Below are positions 22,289 to 34,802 of a DNA stretch of 64,000 nt, piece after piece. Origin of the DNA: Lathyrus oleraceus (Eukaryota; Streptophyta; Magnoliopsida; Fabales; Fabaceae); NCBI RefSeq assembly GCF_024323335.1, contig NC_066583.1, forward strand, positions 14,598,665-14,662,664, written 5' to 3'. A program made the translations under genes and the position numbers. Position 1 is the stretch's first letter; every line of letters starts with the position of its first letter. A model generated the notes under the pieces. It was given only the letters and a program-made list of their open reading frames with translations. It had not been told where the DNA came from and made no database searches.

Positions 22289-22893
22289 TTAAGTTTTGTT
22301 TGGTAAATTATATTTTCGAATTTATAATTTATAGTTTATAAACTCATATGATAATTTATACTTGTTTGATAATGGTCTTTTCATTACGAGTTTATAGTTT
22401 ATTTTACTAACTTATAATTTATTTTTTGGACGTTATTTTAAATAGTATTTTAATTTATAATTTATAGTTTATTATCTTCTATTTCATCCATCCCATATTA
22501 TAAACAAATTTCACCTTTCTAGATTTATTAAATAGCTAATGTATTTAATCTATATATAGATCAGATACATTAATTATTTAATGAATCTAAAAAGATAAAA
22601 TTTGCTAATAATATGAGACGGAGGGAGTATTCCATTTTTATTCTTATTATTTTAAAAAAACTTTTATCCTTTATAATTTAATTTAATTTAAAATAAAATA
22701 AATATGTATTAAATATTTTTTATGTCATTTTATAAGTTAGTTAACCGTTAATTTTATCAAATATAACTTATCAGCTATCAATCATCAACCATCAATTTTA
22801 AGTTATAAGTTATTAGTTATCGGCCATCAACCATCAGTCATAAGCTATAAGCTAGCTTATCAGTCAACAATTATTTTTATCAAACAGAGCCTA
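22289..22893. mobile_element. MITE-like element with TTTGTTTGGTAAA-type ends
   Basis: The left end AAGTTTTGTTTGGTAAATTA and the reverse complement of the right end (AGGCTCTGTTTGATAAAAAT) are similar, and the inner flanks hold repeated TTATAGTTTATAA / AAGTTATAAGTTA text. A second small MITE-like palindrome (about 22475-22627) appears inserted within it. Non-coding; the class is a guess (hAT-like). Confidence 0.45.
22475..22627. mobile_element. Small palindromic Stowaway-like MITE nested in another MITE
   Basis: The right end ...ATGAGACGGAGGGAG is followed by TA (22628-22629), a classic Stowaway terminus. The left half (CATCCCATATTATAAACAAATTT...) is its imperfect reverse complement; the centre is near TCTATATATAGATC. 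The left terminus is degenerate. Confidence 0.5.
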
Positions 22894-22948
22894 ATTTAAA
22901 ATTCAAATTTTTTAAATAAATTTTTGGTAATTAATTAATATAAGGATT

Positions 22949-23121
22949 TAATTGAAATATACTGACAGTATATAGAGATTTTACACCATCAGTTAATCCT
23001 AGACGTTGAATATTAAAATAAATTTGATTTTTATTTTAAAAATCTATAAAATAATGCAAACGGATGATGGTGATGAATCGACAATGTAAATCTTTTTACA
23101 CTGACAGTGTATAGTAATTAA
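22949..23121. mobile_element. Short MITE with ACTGACAG/CTGTCAGT ends
   Basis: Left TTAATTGAAATATACTGACA... and the reverse complement of the right end TTAATTACTATACACTGTCA... both continue into AGATTT(T)ACA. About 170 bp, non-coding. Similar ends are common in legume MITEs, from memory. Confidence 0.55.
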
Positions 23122-23147
23122 TCTCTTAATATAAATAAATTATTAAT

Positions 23148-23229
23148 ATTTATAAAATAAAGAGAATGAGAAACAATGAATATGAAGATATTTATAAATA
23201 AAGAGAATGAGAAACAATGAATATGAAGA
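23148..23229. repeat. About 41 bp direct duplication
   Basis: Two adjacent copies of a segment containing AAAGAGAATGAGAAACAATG and AATATGAAGA, nearly identical, just after the short MITE. Confidence 0.8.
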
Positions 23230-23490
23230 GAAAAATTGAACAGGAGACTAAAAGGTTTATGGATTATATAAAAATTTTGAATTCTAAAATTTAAAACTAA
23301 TTTTTCAAATGTTTGAATTCTAAAAAATTCAAATTATATTTAAATTTTAGAAAAGCTTATAAGAAATTTAAAAAATTATAAAAGAATTTTCCAAATAAAT
23401 ATATAGCAAGTTTATCCTTTACATTTTTTCTATAGAATAAAAGAGGTTTTGTGTATGGGTTTGGACTATAATCTTTGTGAAAATTTAATC

Positions 23491-23982
23491 GGCCACCCCA
23501 AAATTATATATGACACTCTCACATTGAGGCTCCTATTACTTTTATACCCTTACTAAATATTATTTGGATTTCTTATTGTGTTTATTAAATTTTTCAAAGA
23601 AATATCAGAATTTTTTGAAATTTCTAGTAAAAATGAAAACTATCAGCTTTTTTGAAAAAATCAATAAACTACCACACTTTTCAAAAAAATCGGTCAAGTA
23701 TAACACTTTTCAAAAAATTCGATAGTGTTAATTTTTTTTTCTTCTTGAATATGAACTATCAATTTTTTTAAAAATCTAAAAATTATCAAAGATATCGAAT
23801 TTATCAAAAAAATTCGATATGTTAAATTATTTTTTTTTAAAAAACCTTAAAAAATTCATTCCAGACTTTTAAAAATACACTATCAAAAATTTCGTTAGCA
23901 TATTTTGATCAAATTTTATTCTATGGTAGTTTTAAATTAATGAAATATGTGGGGTGTCAGGTATAAATTGAAGGGGTGACAC
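23491..23982. mobile_element. Possible MITE with CCACCCC/GGGGTG ends
   Basis: Left GGCCACCCCAAAATTATATA and TGACACTCTCAC; right, reversed, GTGTCACCCCTTCAATTTAT and CTGACACCCCAC. The roughly 30 bp ends match imperfectly. The interior holds repeated TTTTTTGAAAAA-type text and no gene. No clear target duplication. Confidence 0.4.
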
Positions 23983-25059
<1,077 letters not shown>

Positions 25060-25149
25060 TATTTTGATTTTTTAAAATTTCTGCTTGAAACTAAAAATTG
25101 TCTCATACTCTAATGATTTAGTGAAAGACAATTTTTTTTTATGTTTTTC

Positions 25150-25560
25150 TCCAATCCCTTGACATAGAGTTGACTGTCGAGTCATCAACGGTTGTGGCAT
25201 GGAGAGCTTGCTCCTTCTGGATAGGACTGGAAATCTTTCACTAAGTGAATCCTTCTATTATGAGGTTAGGGGTATGGAAAATGACCGGTCCACGCCTCCT
25301 TTATCTGGCTCATTACCATTCTTGGGCCATGGGCTATTTGATGAATCTCGCCCATGCAAATTGGATTCGCCAGGTCCTCTAATGGGTTTTCCCATGATAT
25401 ATTTCTTTAGATGGCCTTCTTAGATGAGACACTCTATCTCTTTTTTTAGTTGGTAATAGTCCTCTATTTGATGTCTCTCATCCTTATGGAATTTGAACAA
25501 ACTATGAGGATCAGGTCCAATGACAAGTGTATTTGGAGCTGAAGGTTGGGGGATATTATG
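25150..25560 (-). pseudogene. Tat-like Ty3/gypsy gag fragment
   Basis: On the minus strand, downward from about 25540, the frame reads GPDPHSLFKFHKDERHQIED then YYQLKKEIECLI, a stop, and EGHLKKYIMGKPIRGPGES. This is the C-terminal gag region of Tat/Retand-type elements, where a Cys/His motif precedes an ED.xxLKxEIExLI helix. Key cysteines are replaced and a stop is present, so it is dead. The rest of its element is not seen here. Confidence 0.6.
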
Positions 25561-25565
25561 CATGT

Positions 25566-26415
25566 GCATAAAATTTTTTTGTCACTATAGTTCTCTCTCT
25601 ACCATCATATGCAAAAAAATGTTCTACAAGAAATTTAGTTGAGTCTATAAACGAAATTGAGCATTTCTTACCCAAGAGAAGCTGAATTTTACGACAACAA
25701 CAAATGACCGAAGAAGTAGTCAATACCAAGCCTCTTAAGGTTTATGTGGTTCCCACTAATGGGGAACCACACTATATTATTTTCCATCTTCCCATTGGGT
25801 TAAATAATTTTGCGATTAAGCCATGTCTTTTAGGAATTTTTCATAAGAACCGATTCTTGAGATTACTAATAGAAAATCCCAACCTTCATTTATTTATCTT
25901 CGTTAAAATCGGTGGCACACTAAACTCCAACAGTGTTAATCAAAACTCCATTCGACTTAATTTATTTCCCTTCACCTTAAGAGATAGAGCATGAGCATGG
26001 ATCCAATCCTTATCTCCTAACTCCATAATAACTTGTGCTCAATGAAAAGATGCATTTCTCACATGGTATTTTTCGATGAGTAAACGACACAAGTAAGGAG
26101 TGAGATCATTAAATTTAAGAAAGAGGAATGGGAATAATTATTTGAAGCTTATGACCATTTCAAGGATTTGTGGAGGTTATACCCATTACATGGGATTAGG
26201 AAGTGGCTAATTGTCCACACATTCTATAACGACATCCTTTACTCCACAAAGATGACCCGTGATGCGGAAGTTAGTGGCGCCTTAATGAACTATCTTGAGA
26301 ATGTGGCCTATAACCTTATAGAGGATATGGAGAAGAACCACCACTCATGGGGAAGCGTCCAAGAAATTGTTGTAAAAGCACTGCCTAAAACAGGTGGACT
26401 TTATGAAGTGGTTTT
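25566..26415 (+). pseudogene. Athila-like gag fragment 1
   Basis: Segments in changing frames match Athila-type gag: EEVVNTKPLKVYVVPTNGEP and ENPNLHLFIFVKIGG...RLNLFPFTLRDRA (25704-25994), then PLHGIRKWLIVHTFYNDILY...EDMEKNHHSWGS to GGLYEV (26168-26420). The first ATG at 25704 may be the original gag start. There are stops and frameshifts between the parts, and protease and pol are absent. An LTR-like tract follows directly. Confidence 0.7.
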
Positions 26416-26419
26416 CACA

Positions 26420-27802
26420 TTGCTTTTACAAATTGTTTTACTTCGGTATTTTCCTATTTTTTTATCCAATTTACTTATGTTTATCATGTTTTATGCTCTA
26501 GTAGTGTATTTTTTTTCCAGGTTTTAATAAGTATCTGGGGAGAAATAGGAACAAAAACAAGTAAAACACGAGAAAACGTTAAAAGTTGGGAATTTCCAGT
26601 ACAAAATCCAGAGGGTTGTTACGGGTAACCGTAGCACCTCCTACGGGTTGTAACAACCAACCCTAGTCTTCCATCTTCTGAAATAAACCCATAATAGTTT
26701 TCAGAGGCCTTCTACTACCATCTGTAGTAGTTACTATGAGTCGTAGGAGGGATGCAACCTTTCTCTCAATTTGTTTCCTTTTCTGTCTCGATTTCTTATG
26801 TTTTGGGACTTCTTACATGTTTGGATATGATATTCTCTGATGTAATTGTCATTGATCAGTGAGATTTTAGTCCACTATTAGAATTTTCTATAAAACTCAT
26901 AGTTGATCTTGAGTTTATGAGTGCAGTTTTTAATCCAGTTTTTCACGTATTTGTATTTCCATTCTCTCTACTCAAGTCTCCATTGGAGCATTGGATCAAG
27001 GTTGTTTTTAATTATTTTCTCGTAAATCAGGATTTATTTATCATTTTCATTTATATTTCTATTACATTTCAAATATTTGTTATTATTTTGATTATAAATA
27101 TTACTTTAATTGTGTTATCCCTCACCATGAGTGAGTAGTCGACTAGCGAATAAGGGTCATGAGGCTTATCTCATGACTATATGTATGATCCTTCACAAGT
27201 CGATTATGAGAGTATTTGTTCATATTTATTTTAATACATGAATTATGTTATTCCAACCCTTGTACAAAAGTAATGAGTTCTTAGGTACTGATTATAGTAT
27301 GAAAGGATGTGTCTCGGTAGCCGAGCACAGGTTTTTAAACGATCAAGTCTAATACAATGAAAGTACTTGGATGTGGTTGAAAAAGTTACAATTTAATATC
27401 TGAGCAAGAGTAATGAATCATTAATGAAAAATATGGTCATGTAAAAGCAGATGAATTAGTCGTCATCGATAAGGCAACACACTGGCAAAAACAAGTGTTG
27501 TCCAAATTTATCTATTTTCTATCAACCGTATCAGAACTCTCATAATAGAAGTTAATTGGATCATACTAATATATCAGAGTATGAATCGTGACCATGGGTC
27601 CTGTTTATTTCATTATAATCTAAGTGATTTTCAATTAAGTTATTTTTCAGATAAGTGCTTTTTAATAAGTTGTTTAACAAACCTTAATTTTTAATAACTC
27701 TAGATATACATTGATAGAACAAAGTTCGGCATTTAACTCATTGGTCCTTGTGGATTAATAATCTTTTACTACTTCGCACAGTCGTGCACTTGCGGCATGT
27801 CA
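26420..27802 (+). mobile_element. Athila-like LTR (start approximate)
   Basis: Non-coding tract ending ...GGCATGTCA at 27802, followed by AGTTTTTG and a primer-site-like sequence. The inner TTCCAG near 26516-26521 lines up with CTCCAG near 54241 in the LTR at 54132-55425. Contains two perfect inverted repeats: GGTTGTTAC/GTAACAACC (26614-26622, 26650-26658) and CTACTAC/GTAGTAG (26712-26718, 26724-26730). The left border is uncertain by tens of bases. Confidence 0.5.
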
Positions 27803-27808
27803 AGTTTT

Positions 27809-27827
27809 TGACACCGTTTTCGGGGAC
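27809..27827 (+). other. Degenerate Athila-type primer binding site
   Basis: TGACACCGTTTTCGGGGAC after AGTTT. It resembles the Athila primer site with substitutions and lies about 190 bp before gag fragment 2. Confidence 0.55.
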
Positions 27828-28017
27828 CAATTTTGCATGATATTGAATTACTATTTAATCATCGTCTATACTAGAACTTTATTTTTCTATTTACTTTGTT
27901 GCAATTCTCTCTGTCTTTGTGTGCGAAGAACTCGTTTTGCCGAGAACTTTGTCGCACATGTGTATGAAATCGAGTGTTTCTTACGTGAGAGACGCCGAAT
28001 TCTAAGACAGTGAGAGA

Positions 28018-28478
28018 TGAGTGATCAAATAGTTGACACTAAGCCTCTTAAGGATTATGTGATTCCTACTAAAGAGGAACCACATTGCAGTATTGTGCAC
28101 CCACTGATTGCGGTAAATAATTTTGAACTGAAACCATATTTGATTGGTATGGTGCAATAAAATCATTTTTTCGGGTTACCATCCGAAAACCCGAATCTTA
28201 ATCTTTCTATATTTTTTGACAATTGTGGTACTATAAAGGCTAATTACATTGACCAAAACTCCATCTGCATTAGGTTATTCCCTTTCTCTTTGAGAGATTG
28301 TGTGCATGCTTGGATTCAATCCTTGCTCGCCAATTTGATTACTTCCTAGACTTAGTTGAAAACGGCCTTTCTTGCACAACATTATCTGCCAAGTAAAAAA
28401 ACCTAAGCTAGGAATGATATTAATAATTTTACGCATGAAGATGGGGAATCTTCGTTTGACGCATGGGAGCGTTATAAG
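28018..28478 (+). pseudogene. Athila-like gag fragment 2, left half (split by Ogre-B)
   Basis: The ATG at 28018 begins MSDQIVDTKPLKDYVIPT, parallel to fragment 1, and continues VNNFELKPYLIGMV, stop, ENPNLNLSIFFDNCG, RLFPFSLRD, AWIQSL, then FDAWERYK at 28478. Several in-frame stops make it inactive. Ogre-B inserts exactly here (ATAAG duplicated), and the frame resumes at 52982 with DLLRFFPFHG. Confidence 0.8.
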
Positions 28479-29775
28479 TGTAAGACCCCAATTTTGGCCC
28501 TAAGATCCCTCATGGCCCATAACATATCATATCATGGCCTCAAGGATCACTGCATGCCCTAGCTTCCCTCCTAGTGGGTAGTTTGCCCTGTGGGTTGATT
28601 CTTGATCACCAAGCATGCCTTGCATTTGTATATCTTTGCTTTTCATATGTTTACTAACCAAAAAATACAAAAATATTGTCATTCTAACCTTGTTGCTTGC
28701 AGTTGAAGCAATCATCAGCAATTAGGTCAAAGACAGTCAACAGTCAGTCAAAGCAATGGATGGTGGCCATTCTTGCAGAATTTGGGCACCATGATCATTA
28801 ATCAAAAGTTCATACAACTTGGGACATCATTTGAAGTCAAGGTCTCAAGGAATTAGGGCTTGGAATTCATCAGAAGTACTTCAATCATCCAAAACCCTAG
28901 AAAAGTCAAACTTGGTCAACAGTGGATTTAATCAGTGATTTGATGAATAGAATTGATTTGAAGGAGTTCATTCATGCTTGTACAAGCCTCATATATCATG
29001 CCAAACCTCATCATGGAAGAATTTGAAGTAAAATCAGAAATTTCCCAAAATAGAAAGTGGACCTGTAATTTCAACTGCCAAAAATGGAAACTTCTTGATC
29101 CTCAACTTACATCATGATACAAGCTTCAAATGAATTTTTGCCCAACATGAAAGTTGAAGATCTTGTTCTCCCATTTTCAAAAAGTCCAAGAACTCTCAAA
29201 TCCCATGTGTGGTTTGCAAGATATGATTAATTCAATTTCAAAAATTTGTGAACTTCAAAGAGCCATATCTCATGAACCATAAGGCCAAATTTGGTGGGGT
29301 TTTTTCCTACAAACCAAATTTTTCCTCCTCTTTCCAAAATATAAATTTCATTCACCAAAACCTTTCCAATCAAAATGGCATTTTTGGCCTTGACTTTATT
29401 CATTTCAAGTTTGACTCAAAGTTGACTTTTTGATTTATTGATTTTTTCTCACTTTGGCCAATTGGGATTTGTTTCATATGTTATTTGCAACATGTTCCAA
29501 GTCCAATTTGTGCTCATGCCATTACCATACTACCATTTTGACCAAAGGTGCAAACTTGGTAAATTTTGCAAATGGAATCATAAGAGCAAATCAAGGTTAG
29601 CAATTCATGAGCAAACTCAAACCAGCAAATTGGATGGTCCTTTGCAGCCTTTTCAAGCCCAAAATCGTGCAGCCATACACCTCCATATTCACTTGTGCAA
29701 AACTTAGCAAAAATGCAAATCACTTCATTAAAACAAAACCAGCTTAGCATTTCTTAAACCAACCTTAAACAGTCA

Positions 29776-29783
29776 TATATAAG
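29776..29783 (+). promoter_or_regulatory. Candidate TATA box, Ogre-B 5' LTR
   Basis: TATATAAG at 29776-29783, repeated at 47974-47981 in the 3' LTR. It is the best TATA-like word in this part of the LTR, but the transcription start is not visible. Confidence 0.45.
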
Positions 29784-31299
29784 GACATTTTCTGAGTTTC
29801 TAAACCTAGCTAGACACAGCCTCCACGATCCAGAATTCTCTCCTTTCTCTCAATTTGCATTTTTGGCCAAAAGGAATTCTGAGCAAAAACTTCAAAAACC
29901 CTCGAGCCTTTCTTCTTTGTTCCTTCATCTGGACAATATTTGGAGCTCCTTTGAACCATCAAACCCCACCTGTGCAGCCTCTTTTTGTTCTGTTTTCTTC
30001 AAGAACCAACAATGGCAATTCGAGTTGTGGAAGCTTCCAGGCATCATTGAGCTCATTTCCCTCAAGCATTCATCATTCTAAAGCACTGGCTTCATCTGTT
30101 TCAGCCCAACAACATCAATCCATCACTGTTTCCATTTTTTCTTCAAAAACAAGTAAGGTTTCGACCTCAATCATTTTCCATGCCATGATATGTTTTAGGT
30201 AGCTCTGGTTATGCTGATTCCAATGAACTATGCCTTGCTTGAAATGGTTGTGTTATGATGGAGAAATCTGGATTTACATTTGTGTGCTCAAACTTGAAAT
30301 TGCTCGATTTGCCTTGCTTGCATTGAGTTAATGAAATTTGATGATACATTCTTGATGCTTGATGTTTGCTGATGCTATTGATATGTTAACTTTTGATTTC
30401 TGGGTGAATCGATTTTCCATGTTTGAATGAAGATGATGAATGCTTGCTGTTGTTTTGCAACCTTAAATTCTGCCCAGAAAATCCCCATGGTTATGTTATT
30501 TTGTTGTTAGCTGATGTTGCATGATGTTGGTGTTTCATAGTCATGCTCATTTGTTGATTATGGTGTGCTTGTTGTTTTGTTGATGTTTGAACATGATGAT
30601 GATGAATGCCCTGCTGCTCTTCTAAAACCCTAAGGCTGCCCAGAAATATTGAACATGATTGGCTGCTGTTGTTATATGTCGCATGAGCATTATGAGTGTG
30701 TTGCCACGTTGGTTTGCATATTGTTTGTTTGAATTCGATTTGTTGATGGATGATGAAGTTGAATGTTGCTGCTAAAACCCTAGGGTTTTTGAACCCAGAA
30801 AATTTGAACCTCCATTGGCCATGGTACTGTTCCATTGGCCATCAGCCAATGAGAATATTTCCTCTGCGAGCTCAAAACGCAGAGTTTTGATAAGTGAGGC
30901 GCTGAATTACAACAATGCCATCGGTCAACATGTTTGACTCATTTATTCCATATTCTTTTGTTCTTTCCATTCCAATTATTCACTCATCTTCTAAAATCCA
31001 TTTCTCACTCAAATTAAATCCAAAAATCCTGGGATTTTTTGCATTATGACCTGTTGAATGTCTAGTATTTTATTATGATTTTTAACAATTTTTTTGGTTG
31101 GCTGGATTTTAAATGGTATGAGTTTTCTTGTCATGTATGCCCAATTGATACCTTGTGCCAAAACTTTTGTGAAATGATCATGATGTATCCAATGCCCCTG
31201 AATTTTTGTGTGGTAAAACTAGACTCATTCATCTTTGTTTTGATGTAGAGTTTGTGCATTTATCATTTGTGGTTTGCTAGTTATGATTTTCTGAAGTAG

Positions 31300-31322
31300 G
31301 GTGTGACAATTTGTGTCACACC
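31300..31322 (+). other. Conserved hairpin, Ogre-B 5' LTR
   Basis: Arms GGTGTGACA and TGTCACACC around ATTTG, identical to 14437-14459 in Ogre-A. Confidence 0.8.
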
Positions 31323-33043
31323 AATGATGTGCATTTTCATGATTTTTGTACACATACTTCCTGGCTTCCAAATAACTTGAAATTTTGCATGATTGTTCTC
31401 TCATATGTCTAGTTTGTGTATGAATTTTCCTGGAATTAATTGTGCAATTTCCAATTTGTTTGAGAATTTTCTTCCCTGCCTAGTCAAATGTTGACTTTAT
31501 GTGATACATGTTGCCAAATCCTTTGTGAAATTCTCATATCTTATTGTATGATCATGAAACTTCATATGTGCATACTAGACATCTTGAGCTTTGCATTGGT
31601 GTTGATCCCATCCATTTCTCATATGTTTTCAATTTGTTATGATTTTTTGAAGTTGACCCATGTTTGTTGACCTTCATTGTGCATGTTTAAATTTGGTTTG
31701 ACTTCTTGATTTTAATTGACTGCTTTCCTCTCATCCAAATGCAATGAAATTTGACATGCTTGCCATGCTAGATGTTAGGATTGAATGTGATTTATTTGAT
31801 AATTTTTGAGATTGATTATGCTTGGTTTTGAATGAGGTCTTGCTGTTGACTTCTATATGCTTTCCTTTGCCATGCTTTGCATTCTTTTGTGTATGAAATG
31901 ACAATGATGCATGATTTGATTGTGAATCCAATTGAGATAGCTTCTTAAATGTTTGAACATGAATTGGGTTGACTTTTATTTGCTGTTTTGACCTTTTCTT
32001 TCATCTTTGACCCTAGGCTAGTCCTAGTGGTCTTGTGAGCTTACAATTGAGTTAATGTTTCAGGTTAAGCACCAATGCCTCAAAGATCATTCAAATTTGA
32101 TTGAGTTGGATTATATATCATGTGCTAACCCTTGTTTTGTAGGTGTGACTCATATAGTTGAGTCTTGTGCTTTGCACATTGGTCCCTCTGTGGTTGACTG
32201 TTGTTTATCCATTCCTTTTGTTTTAAACTGTTGAACTGTTTGCTAATTGGTTTGACTTTTTCAGGTACTTTAGTTGCCTAAGTTCTTTGAACTTGCTTTG
32301 CTTTGCTATTTAGCAATTTGCTTTGAGGTATAATTACTTCTTCTTCATGTAGTCTGGAGACCCGGTCTGTTATTTGACAGGGCAAACTGTCTGAAGTCCT
32401 CCTTAAGAGGCAATGCCTGTGTGTGTTTATATTTGTCCCAAGCAGGAAAAGTCCTTCAAGTAAGGCAATTGGTAGATCAAAGGGATAAGTAGCCTATCCC
32501 CTACTATTCAGTGAGTCCTCTCCTTGCTCCCATTACATGGTTGAAGCATCGAGATAAAAACCCAAGATCAATCGAGTCAATAATGTGTGGAGAGAGTTCC
32601 TACTTTCTGAACTCCCACACTTTCTGATATGCTCTCCCTGATAAGGGATAGAAGCAATGAGGCACACCCCTCATCTCCTTTCACCTGCTTCACCTTAGCC
32701 TCTCAATGGCAAGGTTAAGAGCGACATTTAACTATTACAGTGGACTTTCATAGTCAAACCCTCTTGTGTGAGCCCCCCTTTGTTTGGCTATAGAGTGTGC
32801 TGTTTGATATTCATTGATTGATTGATTGCTTCATATGCACATGTTTGCTTGTATGTTATGCATTTATCATCATCAATTGCCATTAATGCATGATCATCTC
32901 ATTTGTCTGTGTGATGTTATCATTGTTGCTTACCCATTGAGGACAATTGTAAGTCCATTTGCTTTGGCATTTGCTCCTATGATATGGAAGGATAGAGTGT
33001 AAGACCTCATTGGTCACTCATATCTTCTGTTTTATCTGTTTGT

Positions 33044-33500
33044 ATGTGAGGATACAGTTATAAGTCCCTCTAAGTTGGCATCTGTTGTCCTGTGATCATA
33101 ATTTGATCTGTTTGATTTGTATGTGAGGATACAGTTATAAGTCCCTGTAAGTTGGCATCTGTTGTCCTGTGATCATAATTTGATCTGTTTGATTCGTATG
33201 TGAGGTTGCAGTTATAAGTCCCTGTAAGTTGGCATCTGTTTTCCTGTGATCATAATTTGATCTGTTTGATTTGTATGTGAGGTTGCAGTTATAAGTCCCT
33301 GTAAGTTGGCATCTGCTTTCCTGTGATCCTAATTTGTTTTGTCTGTCTGTATGAGAGGTTGCAATTATAAGTCCCTGTAAGTCGGCATTTGCATCCCTGT
33401 GACCATATTGTTGCTTTTGTTCTTGTATGTGAGGATCCATTATAAGTCCCAGTAATGTGGCATTGGTTTTCCTGTGATCATATGTGGAGTTAACCTAAGT
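33044..33500 (+). repeat. 77 bp tandem array, 5' LTR of Ogre-B
   Basis: Copies start near 33044, 33121, 33198, 33275, 33351 and 33426 (spacing 77, 77, 77, 76, 75). Each contains CAGTTATAAGTCCCTGTAAG and CTGTGATCATAATTTGATC or variants. Confidence 0.9.
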
Positions 33501-34784
33501 CCAGATAGATTGGCAGTTGACTTCCATTTCTCATTTTTGTTTTAGGAGATTAGTTTAAGTCCATTGAGTGGCCTATGATATCCATTTTTATTTTAGGAGA
33601 CTGGTGTAAATCCATCTATTAGTATCCGGTATCCGCCCTTTATTTCTTTGTTTGAGGAGATTAGTGTAAGTCCATTGAGTGGCATCTGATATCCAGTTTT
33701 ATTTTAGGAGATTGGTATAAGCCCAGTGATTGGCATCCGATATCCGCTTTTGCTTCCTTTGTTTGTTTGTTATTATCCATTGCTATTCCAAAGGACACAC
33801 TTGAATCATCCTCTATATGATTTCAAGAAGTGAACCTTCTAAGAAGTTTTACTTTCCACCTTCATCCATTCATCATTCATTATGTCCTAAACCTTTTCAC
33901 ACAATACCTTTCAAACTTGACATAAGTGTTGTGCAAACATCTTCATGTTTTCTAACTAAAAACCTGGACTCAAGTCCTTGACTTTTTTCAAACTCCATTT
34001 TCATAATACTTCTTTCAAATCAATCTTAATCATACTTTGACTTCATTTTCATAATCACAATCAGTTAACTTCACCCACTCACTTGTTTTGGCTTTGCCCA
34101 TTGTTAATCTTTTCATACATGAGCTATAGGTTTGATTTATCTTAGTGGTTGATGTTAATCTCACCTTCTGTCTTTAGTGATTGAATTGTAAGTCTTCCTT
34201 GCCTATTATAGGGTTAACCCCTCCCTGGCAAGTTGAAGCTGTTCTCACATGGTGGACGCTGTTGTTTGTATAAGGTTGAGTTTTCTCCCGTGGATAACGT
34301 AAGACCTGGGGTTTGTGTTTAAAATTGAACTTAACCCACTTTTGGAAATCTTTTAGCCGAACTACGGCGTTTTGATCCTTACCTTTGATGGAAGGTACGT
34401 AGGCAGCGGGTTCATCCGTTCGAACACAATAACACAAAAATAAAAAACTTGTATATTCTTTTCTCATCATCCCAATCATGTTTGCACAATACATATGTCA
34501 TAACAAATAACAATTTAGTACAACAAGTGTGAAAAGGGCTCCCTAGGAGTACCTAGGACGTAGTGGGTGCCTAACACCTTCCCATTGCGTAATTTACCCC
34601 TTACCCAGACTCTCTGATCTTTTTATTAGTTTTCTACGTGTAAAACTTCTTAGGCTTTTGTTCGCTTTTTAGCCAATCCTTTGGATAAATAAAAGTGCGG
34701 TGGCGACTCGAAATTTCAATGTATCTCTTAGCTTATGGTTTAATCGATAGATCATATAGCGACGAATACACCGCTACAGAAAAG

Positions 34785-34802
34785 TGGCGACTCTGCTGGG
34801 GA
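34785..34802 (+). other. Ogre-B primer binding site
   Basis: TGGCGACTCTGCTGGGGA starts six bases after the 5' LTR end. Its complement ends in CCA, as a tRNA does. Ogre elements are reported to use tRNA-Arg, from memory. Confidence 0.8.

Larger units (their letters stand above)
28479..34778 (+). mobile_element. Ogre-B 5' LTR
   Basis: 6300 bp, TGTAAGACC...CGCTACA. Features: TATATAAG at 29776-29783, hairpin 31300-31322, six 77 bp repeats at 33044-33500, and several related units at about 33541-33760. The end (about 34100-34778) is conserved with Ogre-A. No gene in it; the short open frames are not conserved proteins. Confidence 0.97.

Noticed and set aside
25199..25423. Plus-strand 74 codon frame as a host gene
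   Set aside because: The opposite strand carries a recognisable Tat-like gag segment; the plus frame is its shadow.
33044..33500. Regular 77 bp repeats considered as a CRISPR-like array
   Set aside because: Units are full tandem repeats without unique spacers and lie in a plant LTR.
29248..34494. Short frames duplicated in both Ogre-B LTRs
   Set aside because: They recur only because the LTR is duplicated; there are no recognisable domains.
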